Assembly (NCBI RefSeq): GCF_014490785.1
Contig: NZ_CP051488.1
Span: 3,720,001-3,784,000 of the forward strand
DNA: 64,000 bases
Direction: 5' to 3'
Origin: Kosakonia sp. SMBL-WEM22
Lineage (GTDB): Bacteria; Pseudomonadota; Gammaproteobacteria; Enterobacterales; Enterobacteriaceae
The notes beneath the pieces were generated by a model that was not told the origin of the DNA, made no database searches, and saw nothing but the letters and a program-made list of their open reading frames with translations. Positions 1-9,274 of this stretch are shown piece by piece (the stretch's first letter is position 1; each line of letters starts with the position of its first letter). The position numbers and the translations under genes are program-made.

Positions 1-1022
1 TTGATATCGCCACCATTACCGGCGGCGTGGCGTATATGAACCACGCCGAAGTGTTCAGCGAAAACCAGGATATCGTGGTCGCCACCACTGGCCGCCTGCT
101 GCAGTATATAAAAGAAGAGAACTTCGACTGCCGCGCGGTCGAGACGCTGATTCTTGATGAAGCGGACCGCATGCTGGACATGGGCTTTGCGCAGGATATC
201 GAGACCATTGCCGGTGAAACGCGCTGGCGCAAGCAGACGATGCTCTTCTCTGCGACGCTGGAAGGCGACGCAATCAAAGATTTTGCCGAGCGTCTGCTGG
301 AAGATCCGGTTGAAGTCTCCGCAACCCCTTCGACCCGCGAACGTAAGAAGATCCATCAGTGGTACTACCGTGCCGATGATGTGCAACACAAAACCGCCCT
401 GCTGGTACATCTCCTGAAACAGCCTGAAGCCACCCGCACTATCGTCTTTGTGCGCAAGCGTGAGCGTGTGCATGAGCTGGCAACCTGGCTGCGCGAAGCG
501 GGCATTAATAACTGCTATCTCGAAGGCGAGATGGTGCAAATAAAGCGTAACGAAGCGATCAAACGCCTGACCGATGGCCGCGTTAACGTGCTGGTAGCAA
601 CCGACGTTGCCGCGCGCGGGATTGATATTCCCGATGTCAGCCACGTGATTAACTTCGATATGCCGCGCAGCGGTGACACCTACCTGCACCGTATCGGCCG
701 TACCGGTCGCGCAGGGCGCAAAGGCATCGCCATTTCCCTGGTTGAAGCGCACGATCACCTGCTGCTGGGCAAAATTGGCCGTTACGTTGAAGAGCCGCTA
801 AAAGCGCGCGTCATCGATGAGCTGCGCCCGACAAGCCGTCCGCCAAGTGAAAAGCTGAACGGCAAGCCGTCGAAGAAAGCCTTAGCGAAGCGTGAAGAGA
901 AGAAAAAAGAGAAAGATAAAGAGAAACCGCGCGTGAAGAAACGCCACCGCGATACCAAAAATATTGGTAAACGCCGCAAGCCGAGCACGGCAGGCAGCGA
1001 ACAGCAGAAGAGCGAAGAGTAA
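1..1022 (+). CDS. srmB: ATP-dependent RNA helicase SrmB (5'-truncated by window edge)
   Basis: DEAD-box RNA helicase that assists 50S ribosome assembly. Only the C-terminal ~340 residues are in the window; the reading frame is open from base 3. Seen in order: the DEAD motif (LDEADRM), the SAT motif (LFSATLEG), the second RecA-like domain with ATDVAARGID and the arginine-finger motif HRIGRTGRAGR, then a Lys/Arg-rich tail typical of SrmB. The sequence follows E. coli SrmB closely throughout, so the name is secure. It ends just before a terminator shared with the convergent grcA. The start codon and helicase motif I lie outside the window. Confidence 0.97.
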   Translation, partial: DIATITGGVAYMNHAEVFSENQDIVVATTGRLLQYIKEENFDCRAVETLILDEADRMLDMGFAQDIETIAGETRWRKQTMLFSATLEGDAIKDFAERLLEDPVEVSATPSTRERKKIHQWYYRADDVQHKTALLVHLLKQPEATRTIVFVRKRERVHELATWLREAGINNCYLEGEMVQIKRNEAIKRLTDGRVNVLVATDVAARGIDIPDVSHVINFDMPRSGDTYLHRIGRTGRAGRKGIAISLVEAHDHLLLGKIGRYVEEPLKARVIDELRPTSRPPSEKLNGKPSKKALAKREEKKKEKDKEKPRVKKRHRDTKNIGKRRKPSTAGSEQQKSEE

Positions 1023-1028
1023 AAAAAA

Positions 1029-1051
1029 CGCCGGGGAGACCCGGCGTTTTT
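1029..1051. terminator. Bidirectional terminator between srmB and grcA
   Basis: A CGCCGGG stem with a 4-nt loop is flanked by A and T runs on both sides, so it can end transcription from both convergent genes. Confidence 0.85.
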
Positions 1052-1065
1052 ATTGCTGCCTGTGC

Positions 1066-1449
1066 TTACAGGCTTTCAGTAAAGGTACGGGCAATAACGT
1101 CGCGCTGCTGTTCCGGCGTCAGCGAGTTGAAACGCACAGCGTAACCGGAAACACGAATTGTCAGCTGCGGGTACTTTTCCGGATGCTCAACGGCGTCCAT
1201 CAGCGTTTCACGACGCAGCACGTTAACATTCAGATGCTGTCCTCCTTCAACACGCACTTCCGGCTGTACTTCCATCGGAATTTCGCGGTATTCGATGTCG
1301 CCCAGTTTACTTACCGCAACAACGTCATCTTCAGCAAAGCCAGCTTTAGCGCAGACGCAGCGTGCTTCGCCCTTTTCGCTATCAAGCAGCCAGAATGAGT
1401 TCAACAGATCGTCATTAGCCGCTTTCGTAATCTGGATACCAGTAATCAT
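1066..1449 (-). CDS. grcA: Autonomous glycyl radical cofactor GrcA
   Basis: Small stand-in for the C-terminal glycyl radical domain of pyruvate formate-lyase; it restores activity to oxygen-damaged PflB. 127 residues, the usual length. The radical-site motif RVSGYAVRF is present with Gly102 as the expected radical glycine. An FNR-type promoter with two FNR sites lies upstream, which fits induction at low oxygen. It converges with srmB onto a shared terminator and is divergent from ung. Confidence 0.97.
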   Translation of the reverse strand: MITGIQITKAANDDLLNSFWLLDSEKGEARCVCAKAGFAEDDVVAVSKLGDIEYREIPMEVQPEVRVEGGQHLNVNVLRRETLMDAVEHPEKYPQLTIRVSGYAVRFNSLTPEQQRDVIARTFTESL

Positions 1450-1522
1450 GAATAGCCTCCCTTGGGCAGATTAGGTGATTGACCGGACGCAGGCCGGCCA
1501 ATTGGTAAAACCATTGTTGTCT

Positions 1523-1571
1523 GGTTGTTTATATACCAGCCTGTACCGGGCCATTCTTTGATTTTAGTCAA
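1523..1571 (-). promoter_or_regulatory. grcA class II FNR promoter (FNR site at about -40.5)
   Basis: The FNR site TTGATTTTAGTCAA lies at 1558-1571 (consensus TTGAT-N4-ATCAA, one mismatch). On the minus strand a -10 element TATATA lies at 1530-1535, placing transcription start near 1523-1524 and the site centre at about -40.5, the class II activation position known for E. coli yfiD. Confidence 0.85.
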
Positions 1572-1610
1572 TAAAAACCATACAGCAAAAATGGCTATTA
1601 GGGTTTGTTC

Positions 1611-1624
1611 TTGTTTTATATCAA
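1611..1624 (-). promoter_or_regulatory. Upstream FNR site of grcA (about -93.5)
   Basis: TTGTTTTATATCAA matches the FNR consensus with one mismatch. Its centre (1617.5) is 93.5 bp from the inferred start near 1524, the position of the second, downregulating FNR site in E. coli yfiD. Confidence 0.75.
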
Positions 1625-1764
1625 TTTATGCCGATCCGCCATGTTAAAAATTTACGTAAATATTCAACTATTTTTTAGCCATGATGCGCAATCCAGCGTG
1701 GCTGATTTTGTTCTGGAGAAAGAAGCAGTTAAGCTACGGCAAACCAACTTTGCAGGAGATCGGG

Positions 1765-2454
1765 ATGACGACTTCATTGACATGGCATGACGTACTGGCA
1801 GAAGAGAAACAGCAGCCCTACTTTGTGAACACTCTTAACACCGTGGCCGCTGAGCGCCAGTCCGGCGCGACGATCTATCCACCGCAGAAAGATGTCTTCA
1901 ACGCCTTTCGTTTTACCGAACTCGGCGATGTGAAAGTCGTCATCCTGGGGCAGGATCCCTATCATGGCCCCGGCCAGGCGCACGGGCTGGCCTTTTCTGT
2001 GCGGCCCGGCGTCGCCGTTCCCCCTTCTTTATTAAATATGTATAAAGAGTTAGAGAAAACCGTGCCGGGCTTTACCCGCCCTAATCATGGTTATCTTGAG
2101 AGCTGGGCGCGCCAGGGCGTGTTGTTGCTTAATACTGTGCTCACCGTGCGCGCCGGGCAGGCGCACTCCCACGCCAGCCTCGGCTGGGAAACCTTTACCG
2201 ATAAAGTCATTAGCCTCATTAACGAGCACCGTGAAGGCGTGGTCTTTTTGCTGTGGGGATCGCATGCACAGAAGAAGGGGGCGATTATCGACAGAAAACG
2301 CCACCATGTGCTGACCGCACCGCACCCGTCACCGCTTTCGGCGCATCGCGGCTTTTTTGGCTGTAATCATTTTGTGCTGGCGAATGAGTGGCTGGAGCAG
2401 CATGGCGAAAAGCCGATTAACTGGATGCCGGAACTGCCCTCGGAAAGCGAATAA
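1765..2454 (+). CDS. ung: Uracil-DNA glycosylase
   Basis: Removes uracil from DNA as the first step of base excision repair. 229 residues from the ATG at 1765, the same length as E. coli Ung; an AGGAG ribosome binding site lies 8 bases upstream, so the longer in-frame ATG at 1681 is rejected. The catalytic water-activating motif GQDPYHGPGQAHGLAFS and the C-terminal HPSPLSAHRGF motif (catalytic His and Leu intercalation loop) are both intact. It is monocistronic and divergent from grcA. Confidence 0.97.
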   Translation: MTTSLTWHDVLAEEKQQPYFVNTLNTVAAERQSGATIYPPQKDVFNAFRFTELGDVKVVILGQDPYHGPGQAHGLAFSVRPGVAVPPSLLNMYKELEKTVPGFTRPNHGYLESWARQGVLLLNTVLTVRAGQAHSHASLGWETFTDKVISLINEHREGVVFLLWGSHAQKKGAIIDRKRHHVLTAPHPSPLSAHRGFFGCNHFVLANEWLEQHGEKPINWMPELPSESE

Positions 2455-2471
2455 GGGTATGCGGGGGAAAG

Positions 2472-2504
2472 CGCCGGATGGCGGCTGCGCCTTATCCGGC
2501 CTAC
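2472..2504. repeat. REP (repetitive extragenic palindrome) element
   Basis: GCCGGATGGCGGC...CCTTATCCGGCCTAC matches the enterobacterial REP/BIME unit. It lies between convergent ung and yfiF. A second hairpin, GGTCGGG...CCCGACC at about 2541-2573, follows and may end yfiF transcription. Confidence 0.8.
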
Positions 2505-2578
2505 GAAATAGTGCGGGTAGTTTAGATTAAGATGTAGGTAAGGTCGGGTAAAGGCACGCGCCGCCCGACCTTCATGCC

Positions 2579-3673
2579 TTACGCCTTATTCTGACGCCAC
2601 CACTCGGCGAGCAACACGCCGGTTGCGACCGAAACGTTGAGGCTTTCAACGTTGCCGGTGCCCTCAATAGAGACGCTCAGATCGGCGCGCGACAGCGTTT
2701 CATCAGAAATACCATCACGCTCCTGGCCTAACACCAGCACCATCTTCTTCGGCAGCTCGGCTTTAAACAGCGGCGTGCCGTTATGGCTGGATGTTGTCAC
2801 CAGCGCGTAGCCCGCCTGACGGAATGCTTCCAGCGCGCTGACAAAGCTTTCGCCGGTAATCGCCTGAACGTGTTCCGCCCCGCCTTCTGCCGTACGTACC
2901 GCAGCGCCGGATTCGATCACTGCCGCGTCCTGCAACACCACACCTTTCACGCCAAAGTGCGCGCAGCTACGCATGATCGCGCCAAGGTTGTGCGGGTTGC
3001 CGACATCTTCCAGCGCCAGTACGCAATCTTCATCACCTGCGCTAGCCACCCATTTCTCAACGCTCAGACCGTTGCGTTTTTTGATCAGGAAGCAGACGCC
3101 GCCGTGGTGTTCGGTGCCGGACGCTTTTGCCAGCTCCTGCTCATCGACCACGTGGTAGGCCTTGCGGTTAGCCGCCATCCAGCGCAGCGCTTCTTTAAAG
3201 CGCGGCGTGACGCTCTGAACAAACCAGGCGCGCACGATGCAATCCGGACGGCTGCTGAACAGCGCCTGGCAGGCGTTTTCACCATACACGCGCGTCTCTT
3301 CTGCGCGCTGACGGCGCAATACTTCAGGATCGATATAGCTTTTACCGCTAATACCGCCGTGGTCCGGCTTCTCCGGCGTTTCATCGCCAGGTGCGCGTGA
3401 TATGGTGCGCCACGGTGAATCACCACGCGCGCTGTAGTCGTCACGCGGTGCGCGGCTTCTCTCATCGCGTTGCGGACGACCACCTTTGTCATCACGTGCA
3501 GAACGACCCTTGTCGTCACGGCCCGGGCGACTTCTGTCATTGCGGGAAGCGTTTCCGGTACGTGCAGGCCCTTTCCCGGTACGCGGGTTATGACCTCGTT
3601 TATCGGAATCATCATCACTGCGGACATACATCACTTTGACCTTGCCGCTCTTATTCTTTAACTCATCGTTCAT
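2579..3673 (-). CDS. yfiF: SpoU-family tRNA/rRNA methyltransferase YfiF
   Basis: Predicted SAM-dependent 2'-O-ribose RNA methyltransferase of the SPOUT superfamily; the exact substrate is unproven. The start at 3673 (MNDELKNKSGKVKV) follows the E. coli protein rather than the ATG four codons upstream. The N-terminal ~110 residues are low-complexity and charged, with repeated RDD-type units, longer than in E. coli. The C-terminal half has the SpoU motifs: NPHNLGAIMRSC, VLVLGQE and ESLNVSVATGVLL, which form the trefoil-knot SAM site. It is convergent with ung. Confidence 0.9.
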   Translation of the reverse strand: MNDELKNKSGKVKVMYVRSDDDSDKRGHNPRTGKGPARTGNASRNDRSRPGRDDKGRSARDDKGGRPQRDERSRAPRDDYSARGDSPWRTISRAPGDETPEKPDHGGISGKSYIDPEVLRRQRAEETRVYGENACQALFSSRPDCIVRAWFVQSVTPRFKEALRWMAANRKAYHVVDEQELAKASGTEHHGGVCFLIKKRNGLSVEKWVASAGDEDCVLALEDVGNPHNLGAIMRSCAHFGVKGVVLQDAAVIESGAAVRTAEGGAEHVQAITGESFVSALEAFRQAGYALVTTSSHNGTPLFKAELPKKMVLVLGQERDGISDETLSRADLSVSIEGTGNVESLNVSVATGVLLAEWWRQNKA

Positions 3674-3877
3674 GCTTTTCTCCACCAGCGCTGCGCGAAG
3701 CGCGCAGATTACCTGATGTGCCGACGCTTCGCCATTAATTCATTCAAAAGCCAGCGACTATTGTACTCATCGAATAAACCACGTTGTTGTTTAAAACCTG
3801 TACATCAATAATACGTAACATTGTAGAAACATAACGGCATCATGCCGCTGTGTACCACCGCTTCCCTGAGGTTAGTT

Positions 3878-4297
3878 ATGAATACCGTATGTGCAAGCTG
3901 CCAGGCGTTGAACCGTATCCCACAAGAACGCATGCATGACGCTGCAAAATGTGGGCGTTGCGGGCACGAGCTGTTCGATGGCGACGTGATCAACGCCACC
4001 GGCGAAACGCTCGATAAACTCCTGAAAGACGATCTGCCGGTGGTCGTCGATTTCTGGGCGCCGTGGTGCGGCCCGTGCCGTAACTTTGCGCCGATCTTTG
4101 AAGATGTCGCGGAAGAGCGCAGTGGCCAGGTGCGTTTTGTGAAGGTGAATACCGAAGCGGAACGTGAACTGAGCGCGCGTTTTCGCATTCGCAGCATTCC
4201 AACCATCATGCTGTTTAAAAATGGCGAAGTGGTGGACATGCTGAGCGGCGCGGTGCCGAAAGCGCCGTTCGACAGCTGGCTGAACGAATCTCTCTGA
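3878..4297 (+). CDS. trxC: Thioredoxin 2
   Basis: Cytoplasmic thiol-disulfide oxidoreductase. 139 residues from the ATG at 3878, preceded by a GAGG ribosome binding site. An N-terminal zinc-binding part carries two CxxC pairs (CASC and CGRC), which is the mark of thioredoxin 2. The thioredoxin fold follows with the active site WCGPC and the cis-proline segment IRSIPT. A hairpin terminator follows directly. No OxyR site was identified by eye. Confidence 0.96.
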   Translation: MNTVCASCQALNRIPQERMHDAAKCGRCGHELFDGDVINATGETLDKLLKDDLPVVVDFWAPWCGPCRNFAPIFEDVAEERSGQVRFVKVNTEAERELSARFRIRSIPTIMLFKNGEVVDMLSGAVPKAPFDSWLNESL

Positions 4298-4303
4298 TCC
4301 TAT

Positions 4304-4327
4304 CGGGGCGCATCTTGTGCCCCGTTT
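4304..4327 (+). terminator. trxC terminator
   Basis: A GGGGC/GCCCC stem with a short loop is followed by a T run. Confidence 0.75.
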
Positions 4328-4366
4328 TTACCTCTGCGACAATGGCGTTTTTCCTGTGCGACCGCC

Positions 4367-5065
4367 ATGACTGATAACGCCGTTCTCAAACTCCGCGCTG
4401 AGCGCCTTGCCCGCTCGACCCGCCCTTTTCTCGCGCGCGGTAACCGCATCCGCCGCTGTCAGCGCTGCCTGCTGCCGCTGCGCAACTGCCTGTGCGCGAC
4501 CTTAAAGCCAACCGCTGCCAACAGCCGCTTCTGCCTGGTGATGTTCGATACCGAGCCGATGAAGCCGAGTAATACCGGGCGTTTAATCGCCGATGTCCTG
4601 CCCGATACGCTGGCGTTTCAGTGGTCGCGCACCGAACCGCCGCAGGATCTTATCGATTTATGCACCAGCGATGCCTATCAACCGATGGTGGTTTTCCCTG
4701 CTTCTTATGCTGGCAGTGAACGACAGGTACTGAGCGCACCTCCTGCGGGAAAACCGCCGCTGTTTATTATGCTCGACGGCACCTGGACCGAGGCGCGCAA
4801 GATGTTTCGCAAAAGCCCCTATCTTGATGCCTTGCCGGTTATCTCCGTCGATCTGTCGCGGGTTTCGGCCTATCGCCTGCGGGAAGCGCACGCCGAGGAT
4901 CAATATTGCACGGCGGAAGTGGCGATTGCGCTACTTGATCTGGCGGGTGATAACGCCGCTGCGCAGGCGTTGGGCGATCATTTCACACTGTTTCGTGAGC
5001 GTTATCTGGCCGGGAAACCGCATCATTCGTCCACCGTCACAGCAAAAGCGGAAGAAAGCGTTTAA
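4367..5065 (+). CDS. tapT: tRNA-uridine aminocarboxypropyltransferase TapT (DTW domain)
   Basis: Adds the 3-amino-3-carboxypropyl group from SAM to U47 of tRNA (acp3U47). 232 residues. The DTW-domain signature is seen as LDGTWTEARKM, and a Cys cluster CQRCLLPLRNCLC near the N-terminus is typical of the family and may bind zinc. It precedes patZ by 32 bases and is probably cotranscribed with it, as in E. coli (yfiP-yfiQ). Confidence 0.93.
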   Translation: MTDNAVLKLRAERLARSTRPFLARGNRIRRCQRCLLPLRNCLCATLKPTAANSRFCLVMFDTEPMKPSNTGRLIADVLPDTLAFQWSRTEPPQDLIDLCTSDAYQPMVVFPASYAGSERQVLSAPPAGKPPLFIMLDGTWTEARKMFRKSPYLDALPVISVDLSRVSAYRLREAHAEDQYCTAEVAIALLDLAGDNAAAQALGDHFTLFRERYLAGKPHHSSTVTAKAEESV

Positions 5066-5097
5066 AATCATCGGGTCACTCATTTGTGGAGGCCGGT

Positions 5098-7758
5098 ATG
5101 AGCCAGCGAGGGTTGGAAGCGTTATTACGTCCCCGTTCGATTGCGGTTATTGGTGCATCCATGAAACCGGAACGCGCCGGTTTTCTGATGATGCGCAACC
5201 TTCTCGCCGGCGGCTTTGCCGGGCCGGTACTGCCGGTCACGCCCGCCTATAAAGCCGTGCAGGGCGTGCTTGCCTGGCCAGATGTCGCAAGCCTCCCCTT
5301 TACCCCCGACCTCGCAGTGCTCTGCACCCATGCGAAACGCAACCTCGCGCTACTGGAGGCGCTTGGTGAAAAGGGGTGTAAAACCTGCATTATTCTCTCT
5401 GCCCCGCCGGAACAACATGCCGATCTCCTCGCCTGCGCAGGCCGCTATCAGATGCGCCTGCTCGGGCCAAACAGCTTAGGCCTACTCGCGCCGTGGCAGG
5501 GGCTGAACGCCAGTTTCTCACCGGTGCCGATCACGCGCGGCAAGCTGGCATTTATTTCCCAGTCCGCCGCCGTCTCCAATACCATTCTTGACTGGGCACA
5601 GCAGCGCGAGATGGGTTTCTCCTACTTTATTGCGCTCGGCGATAGCCTGGATATTGATGTTGATGAGCTGCTCGATTTCCTGGCCCGCGACAGCAAGACC
5701 AGCGCTATCCTGCTCTATCTAGAGCACCTCAGCGATGCGCGCCGTTTTGTCTCCGCCGCCCGCAGCGCGTCGCGCAATAAACCGATTCTGGTGATCAAGA
5801 GTGGCCGCAGCCCCGAAGCGCAGCGCTTGCTGCATGCCCATGCCGGGCTCGATCCCGCCTGGGACGCGGCAATCCAGCGCGCCGGTTTACTGCGCGTACA
5901 GGATACTCATGAACTCTTCTCCGCCGTTGAGACGCTGAGCCATATGCGCCCGCTACGCGGCGAGCGGCTGATGATTATCAGCAACGGTGCGGCGCCCGCA
6001 GCGCTGGCGCTGGATCAGCTCTGGTCACGCAATGGCAAGCTGGCGACACTGAGCGAAGAGACGCTGGCGCAACTCTCTGCTGCACTACCGGAGTCTGTCG
6101 CCGCCGGAAACCCGCTCGATCTGCGCGATGATGCCAGTAGTGAACGTTACGCCGCCGCGCTCAACATCCTGCTCGATAGCCACGATTACGATGCGTTGAT
6201 GGTAATTCACGCGCCCAGCGCCGCGGCTCCAGGTAGCGAAAGTGCGCTGTCATTGATAGAGGTGTTGAAAAAACACCCGCGCGGTAAATATGTCACCGTG
6301 CTAACAAACTGGTGCGGCGAGTTCTCATCGCAGGAGGCGCGTCGGCTCTTTAGCGAAGCGGGGCTGCCGACTTACCGTACCCCGGAAGGAACCATCACCG
6401 CTTTTATGCATATGGTTGAGTACCGGCGTAACCAGAAGCAGCTGCGTGAAACCCCGGCGCTTTCACTGCGCCTGACTGCAGATACCGCCGATGCGCGGCG
6501 CCTGCTGCAACAGGCGCTGGCCGAGGGCGCAACGACGCTCGACACCCATGAAGTTCAGCCTATTTTGCGCGCCTGGGGGCTGCAAACGCTGCCAACCTGG
6601 ATTGCGGGCGACAGTGCCGAAGCGGTGCATATTGCCGAGCAGATTGGCTACCCCGTCGCGCTAAAGCTGCGCTCGCCGGATATCCCGCATAAATCTGAAG
6701 TTCAGGGGGTAATGCTCTATCTACGCACCGCCAAAGAGGTGCAGCAGGCGGCGGATGCGATTATTGAGCGCGTTAAGCTCAACTGGCCGCAGGCGCGTAT
6801 TCAGGGTTTGCAGGTGCAGAGCATGGCGAACCGCGCAGGTGCGCAGGAGTTGCGTGTAGTGGTGGAGCACGATCCGGTGTTCGGCCCGTTGATTATGCTG
6901 GGTGAAGGCGGTGTCGAGTGGCGTGCGGAAGACCAGGCTGCGGTGGCATTACCGCCGCTCAATATGAATCTCGCCCGCTACCTGGTGATTCAGGCTATTA
7001 AGCGTAAAAAGATCCGTGGCCGCAGCGCCTTGCGCTCGCTGGATATTGCCGGGCTGAGCCAGTTTTTAGTACAGGTCTCCAATCTGATTATTGATTGCCC
7101 GGAGATTGCGCGCCTCGATATCCACCCTCTTCTGGCATCCGGCAGCGAATTCACGGCGCTGGATGTCTCAATGACGTTAGAAGCGGCCAGAGAAAATGGC
7201 GAAGCGCGGCTGGCGATCCGCCCCTATCCGCAATATCTCGAAGAGCACGTGACGATGAAAAACGGCGAGCACTGCCTGTTCCGCCCGATTCTGCCGGAGG
7301 ATGAGCCTTTGCTGCAGCAATTTATCTCACGGGTGACCAAAGAGGATCTTTATTACCGTTACTTTAGTGAGATCAATGAATTTACCCATGATGATTTAGC
7401 GAATATGACGCAAATCGACTACGATCGGGAAATGGCATTTGTCGCAGTACGCCGCACGGAGCAGGGTGAAGAGATCCTCGGCGTAACCCGTGCGATATCC
7501 GATCCTGATAACGTTGATGCCGAATTTTCTGTGTTGGTGCGTTCTGATTTAAAAGGTCTCGGGCTTGGGCGGCGTCTGTTGGAAAAACTCATCGCCTATA
7601 CGCGAGATCACGGACTTAAACATTTGAATGGTATTACTATGCCCAACAATCGCGGGATGGTGACGCTGGCGCGTAAACTGGGATTTGATGTCGATATCCA
7701 GCTGGAAGACGGGATTGTAGGGCTTTCGCTTCCTCTGATACCGACGGCGCAATCCTGA
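5098..7758 (+). CDS. patZ: Protein lysine acetyltransferase PatZ (Pka)
   Basis: GNAT-type acetyltransferase that modifies lysines of metabolic enzymes, including acetyl-CoA synthetase. Starting at the ATG at 5098 (after a GGAGG site) gives 886 residues, as in E. coli; an in-frame GTG at 5086 is less likely. Layout: an N-terminal CoA-binding and acyl-CoA synthetase (NDP-forming) region to about residue 450, an ATP-grasp subdomain (about 490-700, with YPVALKLRSPDIPHKSEVQGV) and a C-terminal GNAT domain (about 730-880) with the acetyl-CoA loop LKGLGLGRRL. The NDP-forming part is catalytically inactive in the characterised homologue. Confidence 0.96.
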   Translation: MSQRGLEALLRPRSIAVIGASMKPERAGFLMMRNLLAGGFAGPVLPVTPAYKAVQGVLAWPDVASLPFTPDLAVLCTHAKRNLALLEALGEKGCKTCIILSAPPEQHADLLACAGRYQMRLLGPNSLGLLAPWQGLNASFSPVPITRGKLAFISQSAAVSNTILDWAQQREMGFSYFIALGDSLDIDVDELLDFLARDSKTSAILLYLEHLSDARRFVSAARSASRNKPILVIKSGRSPEAQRLLHAHAGLDPAWDAAIQRAGLLRVQDTHELFSAVETLSHMRPLRGERLMIISNGAAPAALALDQLWSRNGKLATLSEETLAQLSAALPESVAAGNPLDLRDDASSERYAAALNILLDSHDYDALMVIHAPSAAAPGSESALSLIEVLKKHPRGKYVTVLTNWCGEFSSQEARRLFSEAGLPTYRTPEGTITAFMHMVEYRRNQKQLRETPALSLRLTADTADARRLLQQALAEGATTLDTHEVQPILRAWGLQTLPTWIAGDSAEAVHIAEQIGYPVALKLRSPDIPHKSEVQGVMLYLRTAKEVQQAADAIIERVKLNWPQARIQGLQVQSMANRAGAQELRVVVEHDPVFGPLIMLGEGGVEWRAEDQAAVALPPLNMNLARYLVIQAIKRKKIRGRSALRSLDIAGLSQFLVQVSNLIIDCPEIARLDIHPLLASGSEFTALDVSMTLEAARENGEARLAIRPYPQYLEEHVTMKNGEHCLFRPILPEDEPLLQQFISRVTKEDLYYRYFSEINEFTHDDLANMTQIDYDREMAFVAVRRTEQGEEILGVTRAISDPDNVDAEFSVLVRSDLKGLGLGRRLLEKLIAYTRDHGLKHLNGITMPNNRGMVTLARKLGFDVDIQLEDGIVGLSLPLIPTAQS

Positions 7759-7871
7759 GTAAGGTACTGGAAATGTTGACCACTTTAGTGGACACGGTGT
7801 TATTATTGCCCGCTTATGTCGTCTGCATGGTACAGAAGACCCTTCAATAAACAGAGAAGAAACGCACTGTG

Positions 7872-9227
7872 ATGTTGTCAAAATTTAAGCGTAATAAACA
7901 TCAACAACACCTTGCCCAACTCCCCAAGCTTTCTCAGTCAGTTGATGAGGTAGAGTTCTTCTACTCACCGGCCGATTTCAGGGAGACGTTGCTTGCCCGG
8001 ATAGCGAGCGCGACGCGTCAAATCTATATCATCGCTCTCTATCTGGAACAGGACGATGGCGGGAAAGGCGTGATGAACGCGCTGTATGAAGCAAAACGTC
8101 AGCGTCCGGAGCTGGATGTGCGTGTGCTAGTTGACTGGCATCGCGCTCAGCGTGGCCGCATTGGCGCTGCGGCGTCGAACACCAACGCTGACTGGTACTG
8201 CCGCCTGGCACAGGAGAATCCCGGCGTTGATGTTCCTGTTTATGGCGTGCCGGTCAATACGCGCGAAGCTCTCGGCGTTCTCCATTTTAAAGGCTTTATT
8301 ATTGATGACGCGGTGCTTTATAGCGGCGCGAGCCTCAATGATGTTTACCTCCATCAGCATGATAAATACCGCTATGACCGCTATCAGCTGATCCGCAATA
8401 CGCAGATGGCGGAAGTGATGCGCGGCTGGCTGGAGTCCAACCTGATCCACGGGCGCGGCGTTAATCGTCTTGACGATCCAGAGCGGCCAAAAAGCCCGGA
8501 AATTAAAAACGATATTCGCCAGTTCCGCCAGGCGTTGCGCGATGCCTCGTTCCATTTTGAAGGCAATGCCAGCAACGATGAACTTGCGGTTACGCCGCTG
8601 GTCGGTCTCGGAAAATCAAGCCTGCTTAATAAAACCATTTTCCATCTTATGCCCTGTGCCGAGCAGAAACTGACCATCTGTACTCCCTACTTCAACCTGC
8701 CGGCGGTGCTGGTTCGTAACATTATCCAGCTGCTGCGCGACGGGAAAAAGGTGGAGATTATTGTTGGCGATAAAACGGCGAACGACTTTTTTATACCGGA
8801 AGATGAGCCGTTTAAAATCATCGGCGCGCTGCCCTATCTCTATGAGATTAACCTGCGCCGCTTCCTGAGCCGCCTGCAATACTACGTTAATACCGATCAG
8901 CTTGTGGTTCGCCTGTGGAAAGATGGAGATAACAGTTATCACCTTAAAGGGATGTGGGTCGACGATGAGTGGATGCTGCTGACGGGGAATAACCTCAACC
9001 CGCGCGCATGGCGTCTGGATCTGGAAAACGCAGTGTTGATACACGATCCGAAACAGCAGCTGGCGGCCCAGCGCGATAAAGAGCTGGAACTTATCCGCAC
9101 CCATACGACGGTGGTGAATCACTATCGCGATCTGCAAAGCATCGCCGAGTACCCGGTGAAAGTGCGTAAGCTTATTCGTCGCTTGCGCCGTATCCGCATT
9201 GATAAACTGATCAGCCGCATCCTCTAA
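7872..9227 (+). CDS. pssA: Phosphatidylserine synthase PssA
   Basis: Makes phosphatidylserine from CDP-diacylglycerol and L-serine, the committed step to phosphatidylethanolamine. Phospholipase D superfamily, 451 residues from the ATG at 7872; a GTG immediately upstream is possible but less likely. Both HKD motifs are present: HFKGFIIDD near residue 138 and HLKGMWVDD near residue 357. The basic C-terminus (KVRKLIRRLRRIRI) fits peripheral membrane and ribosome association. Almost every block matches E. coli PssA. Confidence 0.97.
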   Translation: MLSKFKRNKHQQHLAQLPKLSQSVDEVEFFYSPADFRETLLARIASATRQIYIIALYLEQDDGGKGVMNALYEAKRQRPELDVRVLVDWHRAQRGRIGAAASNTNADWYCRLAQENPGVDVPVYGVPVNTREALGVLHFKGFIIDDAVLYSGASLNDVYLHQHDKYRYDRYQLIRNTQMAEVMRGWLESNLIHGRGVNRLDDPERPKSPEIKNDIRQFRQALRDASFHFEGNASNDELAVTPLVGLGKSSLLNKTIFHLMPCAEQKLTICTPYFNLPAVLVRNIIQLLRDGKKVEIIVGDKTANDFFIPEDEPFKIIGALPYLYEINLRRFLSRLQYYVNTDQLVVRLWKDGDNSYHLKGMWVDDEWMLLTGNNLNPRAWRLDLENAVLIHDPKQQLAAQRDKELELIRTHTTVVNHYRDLQSIAEYPVKVRKLIRRLRRIRIDKLISRIL

Positions 9228-9232
9228 TCTTG

Positions 9233-9258
9233 AAGCCCTGTCCTGTGACGGGGCTTTT
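9233..9258 (+). terminator. pssA terminator
   Basis: A GCCCTGTC/GACGGGGC hairpin is followed by seven T residues, between pssA and yfiM. Confidence 0.8.
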
Positions 9259-9274
9259 TTTCAGGCCCCTGTGT

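Noticed and set aside
964..1398. 144-codon plus-strand ORF over grcA
   Set aside because: Shadow of grcA, whose glycyl radical motif and promoter are clear.
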